Assembly (NCBI RefSeq): GCF_007859865.1
Contig: NZ_SJPI01000001.1
Coordinates: forward strand, 1,922,001-1,986,000
Origin: Rubripirellula amarantea
GTDB lineage: Bacteria > Planctomycetota > Planctomycetia > Pirellulales > Pirellulaceae
Length of the DNA: 64,000 bases
Direction: 5' to 3'
In this document: positions 58,201 through 64,000 of the stretch, piece after piece
How the letters are laid out: every line of letters starts with the position of its first letter
How positions within the stretch are numbered: the first letter of the stretch is position 1
Program-made: the position numbers and the translations under genes
Notes under the pieces: model-generated
What the model saw: only the letters and a program-made list of their open reading frames with translations
Databases searched by the model: none
Told to the model about the DNA's origin: nothing

Positions 58201-61127
58201 ACATCGATCCTAATCAACCAACGCCTGATCCGGTGCCGCTCGTCGGTGTTCAGGTCTTGGCCGATGAGAACGGCAATGGTGTTCGTGATGTCTTCGTGCG
58301 CAACGCCGATCCCAACGTGATCACGGATCCCATCGCAGCCACGTTGCCAACATTTCCTGACATTCCTTTGACGCACGCGTTCCCCGGTTTAACGCTTTCG
58401 ACTGCCGACGATCTAAACAAACCGTATGACTTTGAAGTTCGTGGTGTTCGAGAAGGGCAAAACGTATTCCAGCAACAGAACTTCATCTATTCACACGCGG
58501 GCGTGAACTTCTTCAATGAGAGCCGAAAACTACGAGCCGATTTCGATCATCCGGTCAGCGAAGTTTCAATCGACGTCATTGGATCTGGATCCGGAACGAC
58601 ACCTGCGTATGGGCGTTTGGAAATTTATGATAAGAACGACAACTTGTTAGGAGTGACGATCAGCCCTCCGTTGCTGCGGACCACCCGCACCACGCTTTCT
58701 TTGGCCTCGACTCAGGACGACATTGCTTATGCGGTCGCCTACTCTGATGAGTCGCTCAATCCTAGTAGTCCATTCGGCAAGTTCGACTCGCTGACATACC
58801 GACAATCGGAAGTTGTGGCGTTTACCGATGAAACGGGACGCTACGAAATCGCGAACCTATCACCGGGGCAATACGAGATCGTTGTCAATGGCGTCACCGA
58901 TCTATCGCTGTTGGGAATTCAATCGCAGCCAGTCCAGATTGATAAGTACGAACACTTTGTGATCGGTTCGTCACTTCGTCCCAATACGGCACCCGTGATG
59001 GATGCCGAGTTTGCATTCTCGGTGAATGAAAACGCTGTTGTGGGAACGGCGATCGGAATGATTGTGGCATCGGATCCGGATAGCCAAAATTTGGTTTTTA
59101 GCATCGAAGGGGAAAACGAGTTTGGACTGGTGATCGACTCGCAAACTGGTGAGTTGTCTGTGGGGCCAAGCTCGTCGCTAAATTTCGAAGCCGTCAATGC
59201 ATTCACGCTCAATGTCGCCGCGACGGATGGCTTTGCCGCTAGGACCGCAGTCGTGACGGTCGATGTCTTAGACCGCAACGAAGCACCCATTGTTTCTTCG
59301 TCTGACTTTAGGATCGCCGAGGGAACTGCTGGCGGAACGGTGATTGGTGAAGTTGACGCAATCGATCCCGACTTTAGTTTGGGGCAAACCCTTACCTATT
59401 CCATCATCGGAGGTCGTGATGCGGGCGACTTTGTGATCGATCCAACGTCCGGTTTGGTAAGCCTTTCGGATTCGATCACCGCCGATTTCGAAACGCGTCG
59501 AGAACTTCGTTTCATCGTGCGAGTAAGCGATAACGCGTCACCGTCACTTTCCACAGATGTGGAGCAGATTGTTACGGTGATTGACCAAAATGACCCTCCG
59601 CAGTTCGTGACCACTCAGATCGATGTGGCAGAAAATTCGCAAGGCGTGATCGGAACGGTTGTTGCCACGGATGCTGATGCAGGGCAGACGTTGACGTATC
59701 AATTGACCAATGCGGGCAGCTCTCCGTTTTCGATTTCAAGTTCTGGTGTGGTGTCGATTCGAAGCGGCTTCACTCTCGACTTTGAAACTCAATCGACCTA
59801 TGCGTTGAGTGTCGTCGTCCTCGACAACGGTACGCCAGCGATTGCCGAGAACGCGACCATTACCGTCAATGTTACGGACGTGAACGAGCCTCCTGCGCTA
59901 GAGCAAGAGAGCGTAGAGATCGCCGAAGATGCTGCCGTTGGTAGCGTCGTAACGGTGCTTGCGACACAGGATCCGGAAGGTGGGCAGGCCAACTATGTCA
60001 TTACGCTGCTTGAATCCGACGACAGCGCTGAGTTCGACTTCAATTCGGACACCAACGAGGTCACGGTGGCTGCGGGGGCCAACTTGGATTACGAAACCGA
60101 TGCTTCGAAGTCGCTGCGATTCCGAATCAGTGATTCTGAGGGAATTGAGCCAAGCAATGAGGTTGTCTTAACCATTGCAATTCGTGACGCGAATGATGCT
60201 CCAACGATACGTGCGAATCGGTTGGTTGTTTCCGAGTTGGCGGTCGCTGGCACACCGGTAGGTCGGGTTTCTGTTTCTGACCCAGATTCAGGCGACGTTT
60301 TAAGCGTTGAGATTTCAGGTGGGCGTGATGCCGATTTGTTCGTTCTCGATTCGGATACTCAGATGCTCGCCGTCGCTGCTGGGGCTTCGTTTGATGCAGA
60401 GTCTTCGTCAGGTCCACTTTTAGTTGAAGTCACCGTTACCGATGAAGACGGGCTTAGCGCGACCGCTACGATCGAGATTCTGGTCAACGATGTGAACGAA
60501 CCACCGGTCATTACTCAAACGCCGCCGGCTTCAACGAGCATGCAGAGCGGCGAACTGTTCTCATTCACGTTGCCTCCTGATGCAGTCGTCGATCCGGAAT
60601 CATCGAGTGTGGAGCTCGCCGTGTTTGCTCAATCCGGTGAACTACCTGAATGGTTGGACTTTGATCCAGCCACAGGTGTGCTGATCGGCTTAGCGACGCC
60701 TCAGTCGGTTGGCAGCTATCAATTGATACTGCGTGCTTTCGAGAAAGGACCGCTTTCGTTGCGTTCGGATTATTCGTTCGCAATCAACGTAGAGGCTGGC
60801 GAACTACCGCTGACGAATAAGCGAGATCCTTTGGATGTCGACGCCAATGGTCGCATTGCGGCTATCGACGCACTTCGAGTCGTTAACTACATCACTCGCT
60901 TTGGCCGTTCCTTGCCGATATCGACTCAACAAGCGTTTAACGGGTTTGTTGATACTTCGGGCGACGGTTCGGTAACGGCACTGGATGCTCTGTTGATCAT
61001 CAATGCGTTGAGTTCCCAATCGAGTGAAGGTGAGCAATGGTTGCCGGGCCAAATTGGGGATGACGACTCGGACCTCGTTGCTGACCAAGCACTAGCGGCT
61101 TACCTTAGCGAGTCCAGCCTGTTTTAG
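55236..61127 (+). CDS. giant surface protein: GEVED, FG-GAP, SdrD-B-like, cadherin and dockerin domains
   Basis: 1963 residues from ATG 55236; the frame opens at TTG 55170 and ATG 55371 is also possible, and none has a clear ribosome binding site. A basic N-terminus (RRRKMLRWMGVENLESRQML-AAD) is the planctomycete LESRQMLAAD-type export motif. Order: GEVED domain (DFGDAPLPYP ... DGEVEDYVV), six or more FG-GAP repeats (DFDNDGDVDVVV, DVDSDGDLDLVAA, DIDNDGDVDLFSV, DIDGDGDLDLFGA), a lamin-tail-like stretch (VISELLVDPLFGANVLDTHQ), an SdrD-B-like segment, and a region ending GRYEIANLSPGQYEIVVNG. Five cadherin repeats (APVMDAEFAFSVNENAVVGT to about 1720), an Ig-like module and a C-terminal dockerin pair (DVDANGRIAAIDALRVVNYI, DTSGDGSVTALDALLIINAL) follow. 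Acts outside the cell as a calcium-dependent adhesin or scaffold. Confidence 0.9.
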   Translation: MPRSLLSHSQRSTSLLTSIRPAVFASVTSSTIELSKRRRKSNDQRSMRRRKMLRWMGVENLESRQMLAADFGDAPLPYPVTLADGGPQHQAVGPMLGATRTMEADGTTLLTANGDDGDDGVQFNELRVGQQDAMIVVDVQDAPAGAFVDAWIDFNGDGTWAGHNEHVLKNVAVVDGANQLLIDVPADANSGDTFARVRLSTVGNHSTTSTAIDGEVEDYVVSVLPPTATNAGFIDHSISAVTVGGGQYYFGAITSGDFDNDGDVDVVVSLDNGSAQDVNLAWFENQNGGESFVQRDIDANLPLLQEVIAVDVDSDGDLDLVAAIEGDDEVAWYENDGTGGFTRQTVAAGISAPIGVAAGDIDNDGDVDLFSVNHYSGNLRIHENTGNGQFNTSIISTPLTLARHVEVADMDRDGDLDIITFEQNPRRTTIHQNFGQGQFATQIFEEGEMAGAVRDLDADGDIDIVTRTRSIIGEIINQGNGTYTNTLNDIGFSLYGWATEVLAVDIDGDNVPEILTPVSTTPGHPLVDTRFTIYERTTNGLAESSQINGIGFVATAADIDGDGDLDLFGADPNGMLVWQENVTVNVLPTIAPIEDVNLVFNSAEETIELVGISPGINETQALRVSAASSDPAVIADPVVVYSDGDSVAQLSLTPQAGQRGIATITVTLEDPGFDGDFATISDNGIRTESFNVTVSSFGPNLSQTGDYPTVISELLVDPLFGANVLDTHQLLEFRGAPDTQLSDNTYFVVVDEQNFSRGEIREVFDLSGLSFGSNGYLVLTQEGSTHVVAAEANHIQSTAVGFTGLPDSRYSSLDTDGHIGDVLVGANGYFLIESDVPPTVGADIDTDDDGLAEIGGVRADWRILDSVSLHPFVAAGDQGYGQILISEPSTGNDPNLRTVEPGVSIVTVDGGGYVARLGESVGSEPEAWISGTAVNIDTDRSGPLLELYGFGPELPLPYRLLERPLDNFGEANFFGGVRGTMQLLPALGDIDPNQPTPDPVPLVGVQVLADENGNGVRDVFVRNADPNVITDPIAATLPTFPDIPLTHAFPGLTLSTADDLNKPYDFEVRGVREGQNVFQQQNFIYSHAGVNFFNESRKLRADFDHPVSEVSIDVIGSGSGTTPAYGRLEIYDKNDNLLGVTISPPLLRTTRTTLSLASTQDDIAYAVAYSDESLNPSSPFGKFDSLTYRQSEVVAFTDETGRYEIANLSPGQYEIVVNGVTDLSLLGIQSQPVQIDKYEHFVIGSSLRPNTAPVMDAEFAFSVNENAVVGTAIGMIVASDPDSQNLVFSIEGENEFGLVIDSQTGELSVGPSSSLNFEAVNAFTLNVAATDGFAARTAVVTVDVLDRNEAPIVSSSDFRIAEGTAGGTVIGEVDAIDPDFSLGQTLTYSIIGGRDAGDFVIDPTSGLVSLSDSITADFETRRELRFIVRVSDNASPSLSTDVEQIVTVIDQNDPPQFVTTQIDVAENSQGVIGTVVATDADAGQTLTYQLTNAGSSPFSISSSGVVSIRSGFTLDFETQSTYALSVVVLDNGTPAIAENATITVNVTDVNEPPALEQESVEIAEDAAVGSVVTVLATQDPEGGQANYVITLLESDDSAEFDFNSDTNEVTVAAGANLDYETDASKSLRFRISDSEGIEPSNEVVLTIAIRDANDAPTIRANRLVVSELAVAGTPVGRVSVSDPDSGDVLSVEISGGRDADLFVLDSDTQMLAVAAGASFDAESSSGPLLVEVTVTDEDGLSATATIEILVNDVNEPPVITQTPPASTSMQSGELFSFTLPPDAVVDPESSSVELAVFAQSGELPEWLDFDPATGVLIGLATPQSVGSYQLILRAFEKGPLSLRSDYSFAINVEAGELPLTNKRDPLDVDANGRIAAIDALRVVNYITRFGRSLPISTQQAFNGFVDTSGDGSVTALDALLIINALSSQSSEGEQWLPGQIGDDDSDLVADQALAAYLSESSLF

Positions 61128-61198
61128 ACGATGGGCTTATGTGGCAGGCTCAATTCATAAGGCGTGTGGCCTAGCGGATTGAGCGAACATCCGAGTCG

Positions 61199-61516
61199 TT
61201 AGAAATAGACACCCACGGCTCGGACCGTGGTAGGTTTGCCTCGATAGATGACGGCGTCTCCGCGTCGAAGTTCTCTCAGGTCGCGTTCTGTCTCGTCAGC
61301 GAAGTGCAACTCGCTTGGCTCATCCGTGCGAACGACGACAAAACGACGACCCTCGAGACAAACCATGATCGCATCCGCATTCAAGAGAGTTGAGTGATCG
61401 TTTTCACAATCCGGCTGATGGTTCGGCGACACCGACGCATCAGCAAGAGTTGCTGGCACTTTCGCGAGTGTCGATGAAGACACTTCTTTTTCGATTGCGT
61501 TGGAAGTTTGAATCAT
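61199..61516 (-). CDS. small conserved-looking protein, unknown function (105 aa)
   Basis: Starts at ATG 61516. The N-terminal half is Ser/Asn/Asp-rich and poorly structured (ASVSPNHQPDCENDHSTLLN). The C-terminal half reads like a compact beta domain: ADAIMVCLEGRRFVVVRTDE, DLRELRRGDAVIYRGKPTTV, RAVGVYF. This could be a small SH3-like or hydrolase-regulating module, but no family is recognised. It is divergent from the methyltransferase gene with 87 bp between the starts. Confidence 0.55.
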   Translation of the reverse strand: MIQTSNAIEKEVSSSTLAKVPATLADASVSPNHQPDCENDHSTLLNADAIMVCLEGRRFVVVRTDEPSELHFADETERDLRELRRGDAVIYRGKPTTVRAVGVYF

Positions 61517-61603
61517 GGCGTCATGGTAGAACGCGGTGGTGACACGTTAGGTCAAAAGCGTAAACGATTTTTCTGCGTCTGTGTTTTGTTGTCTGTTGAT
61601 TTT

Positions 61604-62224
61604 ATGCCACTTCTAAAAATAGAGATACCTTCAAGTGTTGATGGTCGCGAAATTCCTTCGCGAGTGAAGTCACGCATCAGCGCCGATTTAGCACGTATCG
61701 AAGCGTTCCAAGACTGTTGGGATCGACCACAGATTGAACAGTTTGTGGCCGCTGATTTTTTTCACATGTACCAATCGCTTGACTGGACACTCCAAACGCA
61801 ACTGACGATCGGGAAACGTTTCATCGAATGGGGATGTGGCTTCGCGGTTGTATCGGCGATGGCATCGACGCTTGGCTTAAGTGTAGTTGGCATTGAAGCG
61901 GAGTCAGCGTTGATCGAACATGGACGTGCAACAGTTCGAGATTGGAATGAAGATGTCGAGATTGTCCACGGCAACTTTTTGCCCGATGGTGCAGAGTCGC
62001 TTGCCGATGACGACTACTTGCCTAGCCTTGGCCACGCCGTTGCGTCGGCCTATCAGACGCTCGGACTAGACCTCGATGACTTTGCAATCGTCTACTCCTA
62101 TCCGTGGCCGGGGGAAGACGATTTTCACGAAGCTGTTTTCGAGCGATACGCTTGCGTTGGCGCGCTACTGATTATGTTCTGCGGTCCCAATGACATTCGG
62201 CTGTATCGCAAGGGCAGCAGATAA
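61604..62224 (+). CDS. SAM-dependent methyltransferase-fold protein
   Basis: 206 residues from ATG 61604; the frame could start at 61508 but the extra residues are not protein-like. A helical N-terminus is followed by a class I methyltransferase core: RFIEWGCGFAVVSAMASTLG (motif I, GxGxG-like), SVVGIEAESALIEHGRATVR (motif II acidic residue), VEIVHGNFLP (motif III) and FAIVYSYPWPGEDDFHEAVF (motif IV region). The last part, VGALLIMFCGPNDIRLYRKG, closes the sheet. Substrate unknown. Single gene between divergent and convergent neighbours. Confidence 0.75.
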   Translation: MPLLKIEIPSSVDGREIPSRVKSRISADLARIEAFQDCWDRPQIEQFVAADFFHMYQSLDWTLQTQLTIGKRFIEWGCGFAVVSAMASTLGLSVVGIEAESALIEHGRATVRDWNEDVEIVHGNFLPDGAESLADDDYLPSLGHAVASAYQTLGLDLDDFAIVYSYPWPGEDDFHEAVFERYACVGALLIMFCGPNDIRLYRKGSR

Positions 62225-62297
62225 GCAGTGGATGACAAAATGAAAGCGAACGTCTATTGATTTTGCCCAGTTAAGCCAGACCTTGTCAGTGCTATTG

Positions 62298-62349
62298 GTG
62301 CTGAGTTGAATTGCATTGTGCTGAAACTGCACTGTGCTGAAATTGCACC
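62298..62349. repeat. 16-bp tandem repeat, two close copies and one diverged
   Basis: Units gtgctgaaactgcact (62318-62333) and gtgctgaaattgcacc (62334-62349) are adjacent, preceded by a longer diverged copy gtgctgagttgaattgcatt. It lies between the methyltransferase stop (62224) and the convergent folK stop (62388), in non-coding DNA. Confidence 0.75.
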
Positions 62350-62387
62350 CCGATGAACGAAGTTGCTTCCGCATAGATTGCGGAGGA

Positions 62388-63341
62388 TTAATTCCACCAC
62401 TCGCCGTTTTCGGTAACGGGTTGGATCGGGCAACGCATGGACTCGAACGCCGACATGACTTCACCGGTAGCCCAATCGAGGTCGTCTAGCTCAAGACGGT
62501 ACTCGGGCCAATCCCAACTCGCCGGCCACATTTGATGGGGAGCAGGCCATCTTGTTTCCGCCGTCGTTTTCTGAATTCTGGCAATCAAACGCGGGGTGCT
62601 CGCCAGTGTTGATTCATGACTGTCAATTTTCGGCAGCTTAGGCACGAAGGCTGACAGCCAAGGTTCGTTGGGTTTGATTAACGAAGCGTCGATGATGTTT
62701 TCGGAAGCAGGCGACTTCAGTTCGGTTTGGTTGGGGGCGGGCGCGTTTCCTACGACTCGCATCGCTTCGGGTATCGGTTTGGCGTTGAAGATCGTTAGCT
62801 GATATTCCTCACGCAGCCGCTGACACAGTTCACCGCGGTTGGCTTCGCTACCACCGACAATCGCCATGGAAGGAACGCCTTGTTCCATATGCTTGGCAAG
62901 CTGGTTTAGCGTCCAGCCGAACCTCGGGTCGCGATAGTGGCCGGCAACATCACAAGCAGGCTGAACGACGAAGCGGCGAGCAGTGTAGCGAGGGTGCGGG
63001 ACGACGAGTCCAGTTCGGCCACCGATCAGTTCACCGTGAAGCACAACGTCGAGGTCAATCGAGCGGGCGCCCCAGCGTTCTTTTCGCAAACGCCCTAATT
63101 TATTTTCGATTTCCTGAAGCAAGTTCAAAATGTCCGCGGCGGACGATTCGGTGTCGAACGCAGCCACTGCGTTCAAGAACGGTTCTTGACCACCGGGGCC
63201 ACCGATCGGCGGTGTTTCAAAAAGTCGACTGGCGGCAAAGTTTTGAACAAGAGGTTCCGCTTGGATCATGCGTGCAGCCGCGACGATCCGCTGGTCGCGG
63301 TCACCGAGATTACTTCCAAAACTGATTAGACACTGAGCCAT
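62388..63341 (-). CDS. folK: 6-hydroxymethyl-7,8-dihydropterin pyrophosphokinase with C-terminal extension
   Basis: 317 residues from ATG 63341. Residues 1-145 are HPPK, which transfers pyrophosphate from ATP to 6-hydroxymethyl-dihydropterin in folate synthesis: ISFGSNLGDRDQRIVAAARM, FETPPIGGPGGQEPFLNAVA, LGRLRKERWGARSIDLDVVL and VPHPRYTARRFVVQPACDV. Usual HPPKs are about 160-170 aa. The further 150 residues begin SMAIVGGSEANRGELCQRLR, which resembles the start of a deoxynucleoside-kinase domain whose P-loop has lost its GKS. APHQMWPASWDWPEYRLELD and the final 30 residues are not recognised. The extension may be a degenerate kinase kept as a structural or regulatory part. Confidence 0.9.
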   Translation of the reverse strand: MAQCLISFGSNLGDRDQRIVAAARMIQAEPLVQNFAASRLFETPPIGGPGGQEPFLNAVAAFDTESSAADILNLLQEIENKLGRLRKERWGARSIDLDVVLHGELIGGRTGLVVPHPRYTARRFVVQPACDVAGHYRDPRFGWTLNQLAKHMEQGVPSMAIVGGSEANRGELCQRLREEYQLTIFNAKPIPEAMRVVGNAPAPNQTELKSPASENIIDASLIKPNEPWLSAFVPKLPKIDSHESTLASTPRLIARIQKTTAETRWPAPHQMWPASWDWPEYRLELDDLDWATGEVMSAFESMRCPIQPVTENGEWWN

Positions 63342-63462
63342 CGCCTTAACTTAGTTGCCGAGTGTTGGTGGGAGTAGTCCGGCGCATGGAAGAAGTTTTA
63401 GCGGTGTTGTGTGAATTTTCCTGCCGCTTGCCCGATCCGGGCCGCCCCACGATGATCAGGGG

Positions 63463-64000
63463 ATGGAAGAATCAGAAACCGAAGTGCAATCGCCGGACGA
63501 ACTGTTTTTAACGGCGGTGGTATTTGAAATCGCGTTGGGGCTGTTGGCTCTATTTTTGGGCTGGTCATTAGGCCCTGATGCTCGTGCGATGATTCCCAAG
63601 GTCGACTCCAGCGAGATTTGGCCGATCGTTAATCAGGTATTGTGGGGGCTGTTGGCAACAGTGCCATTGCTAGTTTTCATCGAAATAGTGCGGCGGATTC
63701 CGTGCGAACCGGTGCGCGAGCTCGAGCGGTTGGGCGAAGATGGAATGATGAAGTCGCTCTTGAGCTTGAGCCCTGCGGAAATGGTGGTTATCAGTCTCTG
63801 TGCTGGAATAGGTGAAGAATTGCTTTTTCGCGGCTGGCTCTTGTACTGGCTAGAAGGCCTCTACGGACGTCTTTTCAGTGTGGATGCCGGCTCCACTGCT
63901 GCTTTGGTTGCCGCCCTCATCGTATCTTCGATCGCATTTGGGCTCGTCCATCCCATCACGAAGCTATACATCGTTTTGGCAGCAATCATGGGGCTGTATT
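63463..64000 (+). CDS. CPBP-family intramembrane protease, N-terminal part (cut by window edge)
   Basis: 179 codons from ATG 63463 to the window end, so the C-terminus is missing. Hydrophobic helices (TAVVFEIALGLLALFLGW, NQVLWGLLATVPLLVFIEIV) precede the signature: GIGEELLFRGWLLYW gives the EExxxR motif, and SSIAFGLVHPITKLYIV gives the FxxxH motif of CPBP (Abi/CAAX-like) glutamic proteases. These enzymes cleave membrane-linked substrates, and in bacteria have roles from prenyl-protein-like processing to immunity. The usual protein is 220-300 residues. Its start has no clear ribosome binding site, so the start is tentative. Confidence 0.8.
   Translation, partial: MEESETEVQSPDELFLTAVVFEIALGLLALFLGWSLGPDARAMIPKVDSSEIWPIVNQVLWGLLATVPLLVFIEIVRRIPCEPVRELERLGEDGMMKSLLSLSPAEMVVISLCAGIGEELLFRGWLLYWLEGLYGRLFSVDAGSTAALVAALIVSSIAFGLVHPITKLYIVLAAIMGLY

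Noticed and set aside
1-64000. tRNA, rRNA, CRISPR, insertion sequence or prophage
   Set aside because: No cloverleaf-like segment ending in CCA, no rRNA core, no spaced direct repeats of CRISPR size, no transposase or integrase-like product. The tandem arrays have no spacers.

Overview
The window looks like chromosomal DNA of a planctomycete of the Pirellulaceae (Rhodopirellula-like). The evidence is the combination of gene types: a dense set of secreted formylglycine sulfatases, a divergent ECF sigma factor / Ser-Thr kinase pair, a giant surface protein with the N-terminal LESRQMLAAD-type motif plus GEVED, cadherin and dockerin domains, a DUF1080 protein, a DUF1570 metalloprotease and an ASPIC/FG-GAP protein. 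I see no rRNA, tRNA, insertion sequence, prophage or CRISPR array.

Layout. 1-2.7 kb: 5' part of an AI-2E-type transporter, a one-helix membrane protein and an aldehyde dehydrogenase. 2.8-7.8 kb: secreted proteins of unknown role (two share a C-terminal domain), an HtrA-like serine protease and a CARDB-like protein. 7.9-11 kb: a membrane Ser/Thr kinase divergent from an ECF sigma factor. 11-20 kb: a minus-strand sulfatase block (four genes, five sulfatase domains, one gene a fusion of two complete domains) with an embedded DUF1080 protein. 20.4-26.6 kb: DUF1570 metalloprotease, a YkgJ-type protein, a ribose-type ABC importer (rbsB-rbsA-rbsC order) and a small Spy-like secreted protein. 26.9-28.5 kb: another sulfatase with an unusual active-site motif. 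28.7-34 kb: nagB coupled to an HD phosphohydrolase, a zinc-ribbon membrane protein, trmL and an RsmF-like rRNA methyltransferase.

34.1-47.3 kb is the least explained part. It holds a lipoprotein/secreted protein pair, a divergent cluster of coiled-coil proteins (one TelA-like in architecture, one tail-anchored), a periplasmic coiled-coil protein, and a tightly packed FHA-like / membrane Ser-Thr kinase / secreted single-pass operon. 47.3-55 kb: an FG-GAP/ASPIC protein, a secreted isochorismatase-fold hydrolase behind a 658-residue protein of unknown function, a lipase-like hydrolase and an exonuclease-BRCT protein. 55.2-61.1 kb: the giant surface protein. 61.2-64 kb: a small protein, a methyltransferase, folK with a long C-terminal extension and the start of a CPBP protease.

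Working together (inference): the sulfatases, the periplasmic sugar-binding protein with its importer, and glucosamine-6-phosphate deaminase are consistent with desulfation, uptake and catabolism of a sulfated, possibly amino-sugar-containing polysaccharide. No glycoside hydrolase, lyase or formylglycine-generating enzyme lies in the window, so the pathway is incomplete here. The most unusual DNA-level signal is a recurring set of short tandem arrays (9-18 bp units, each locus with its own unit). Two of them begin exactly at a stop codon and repeat it in frame.
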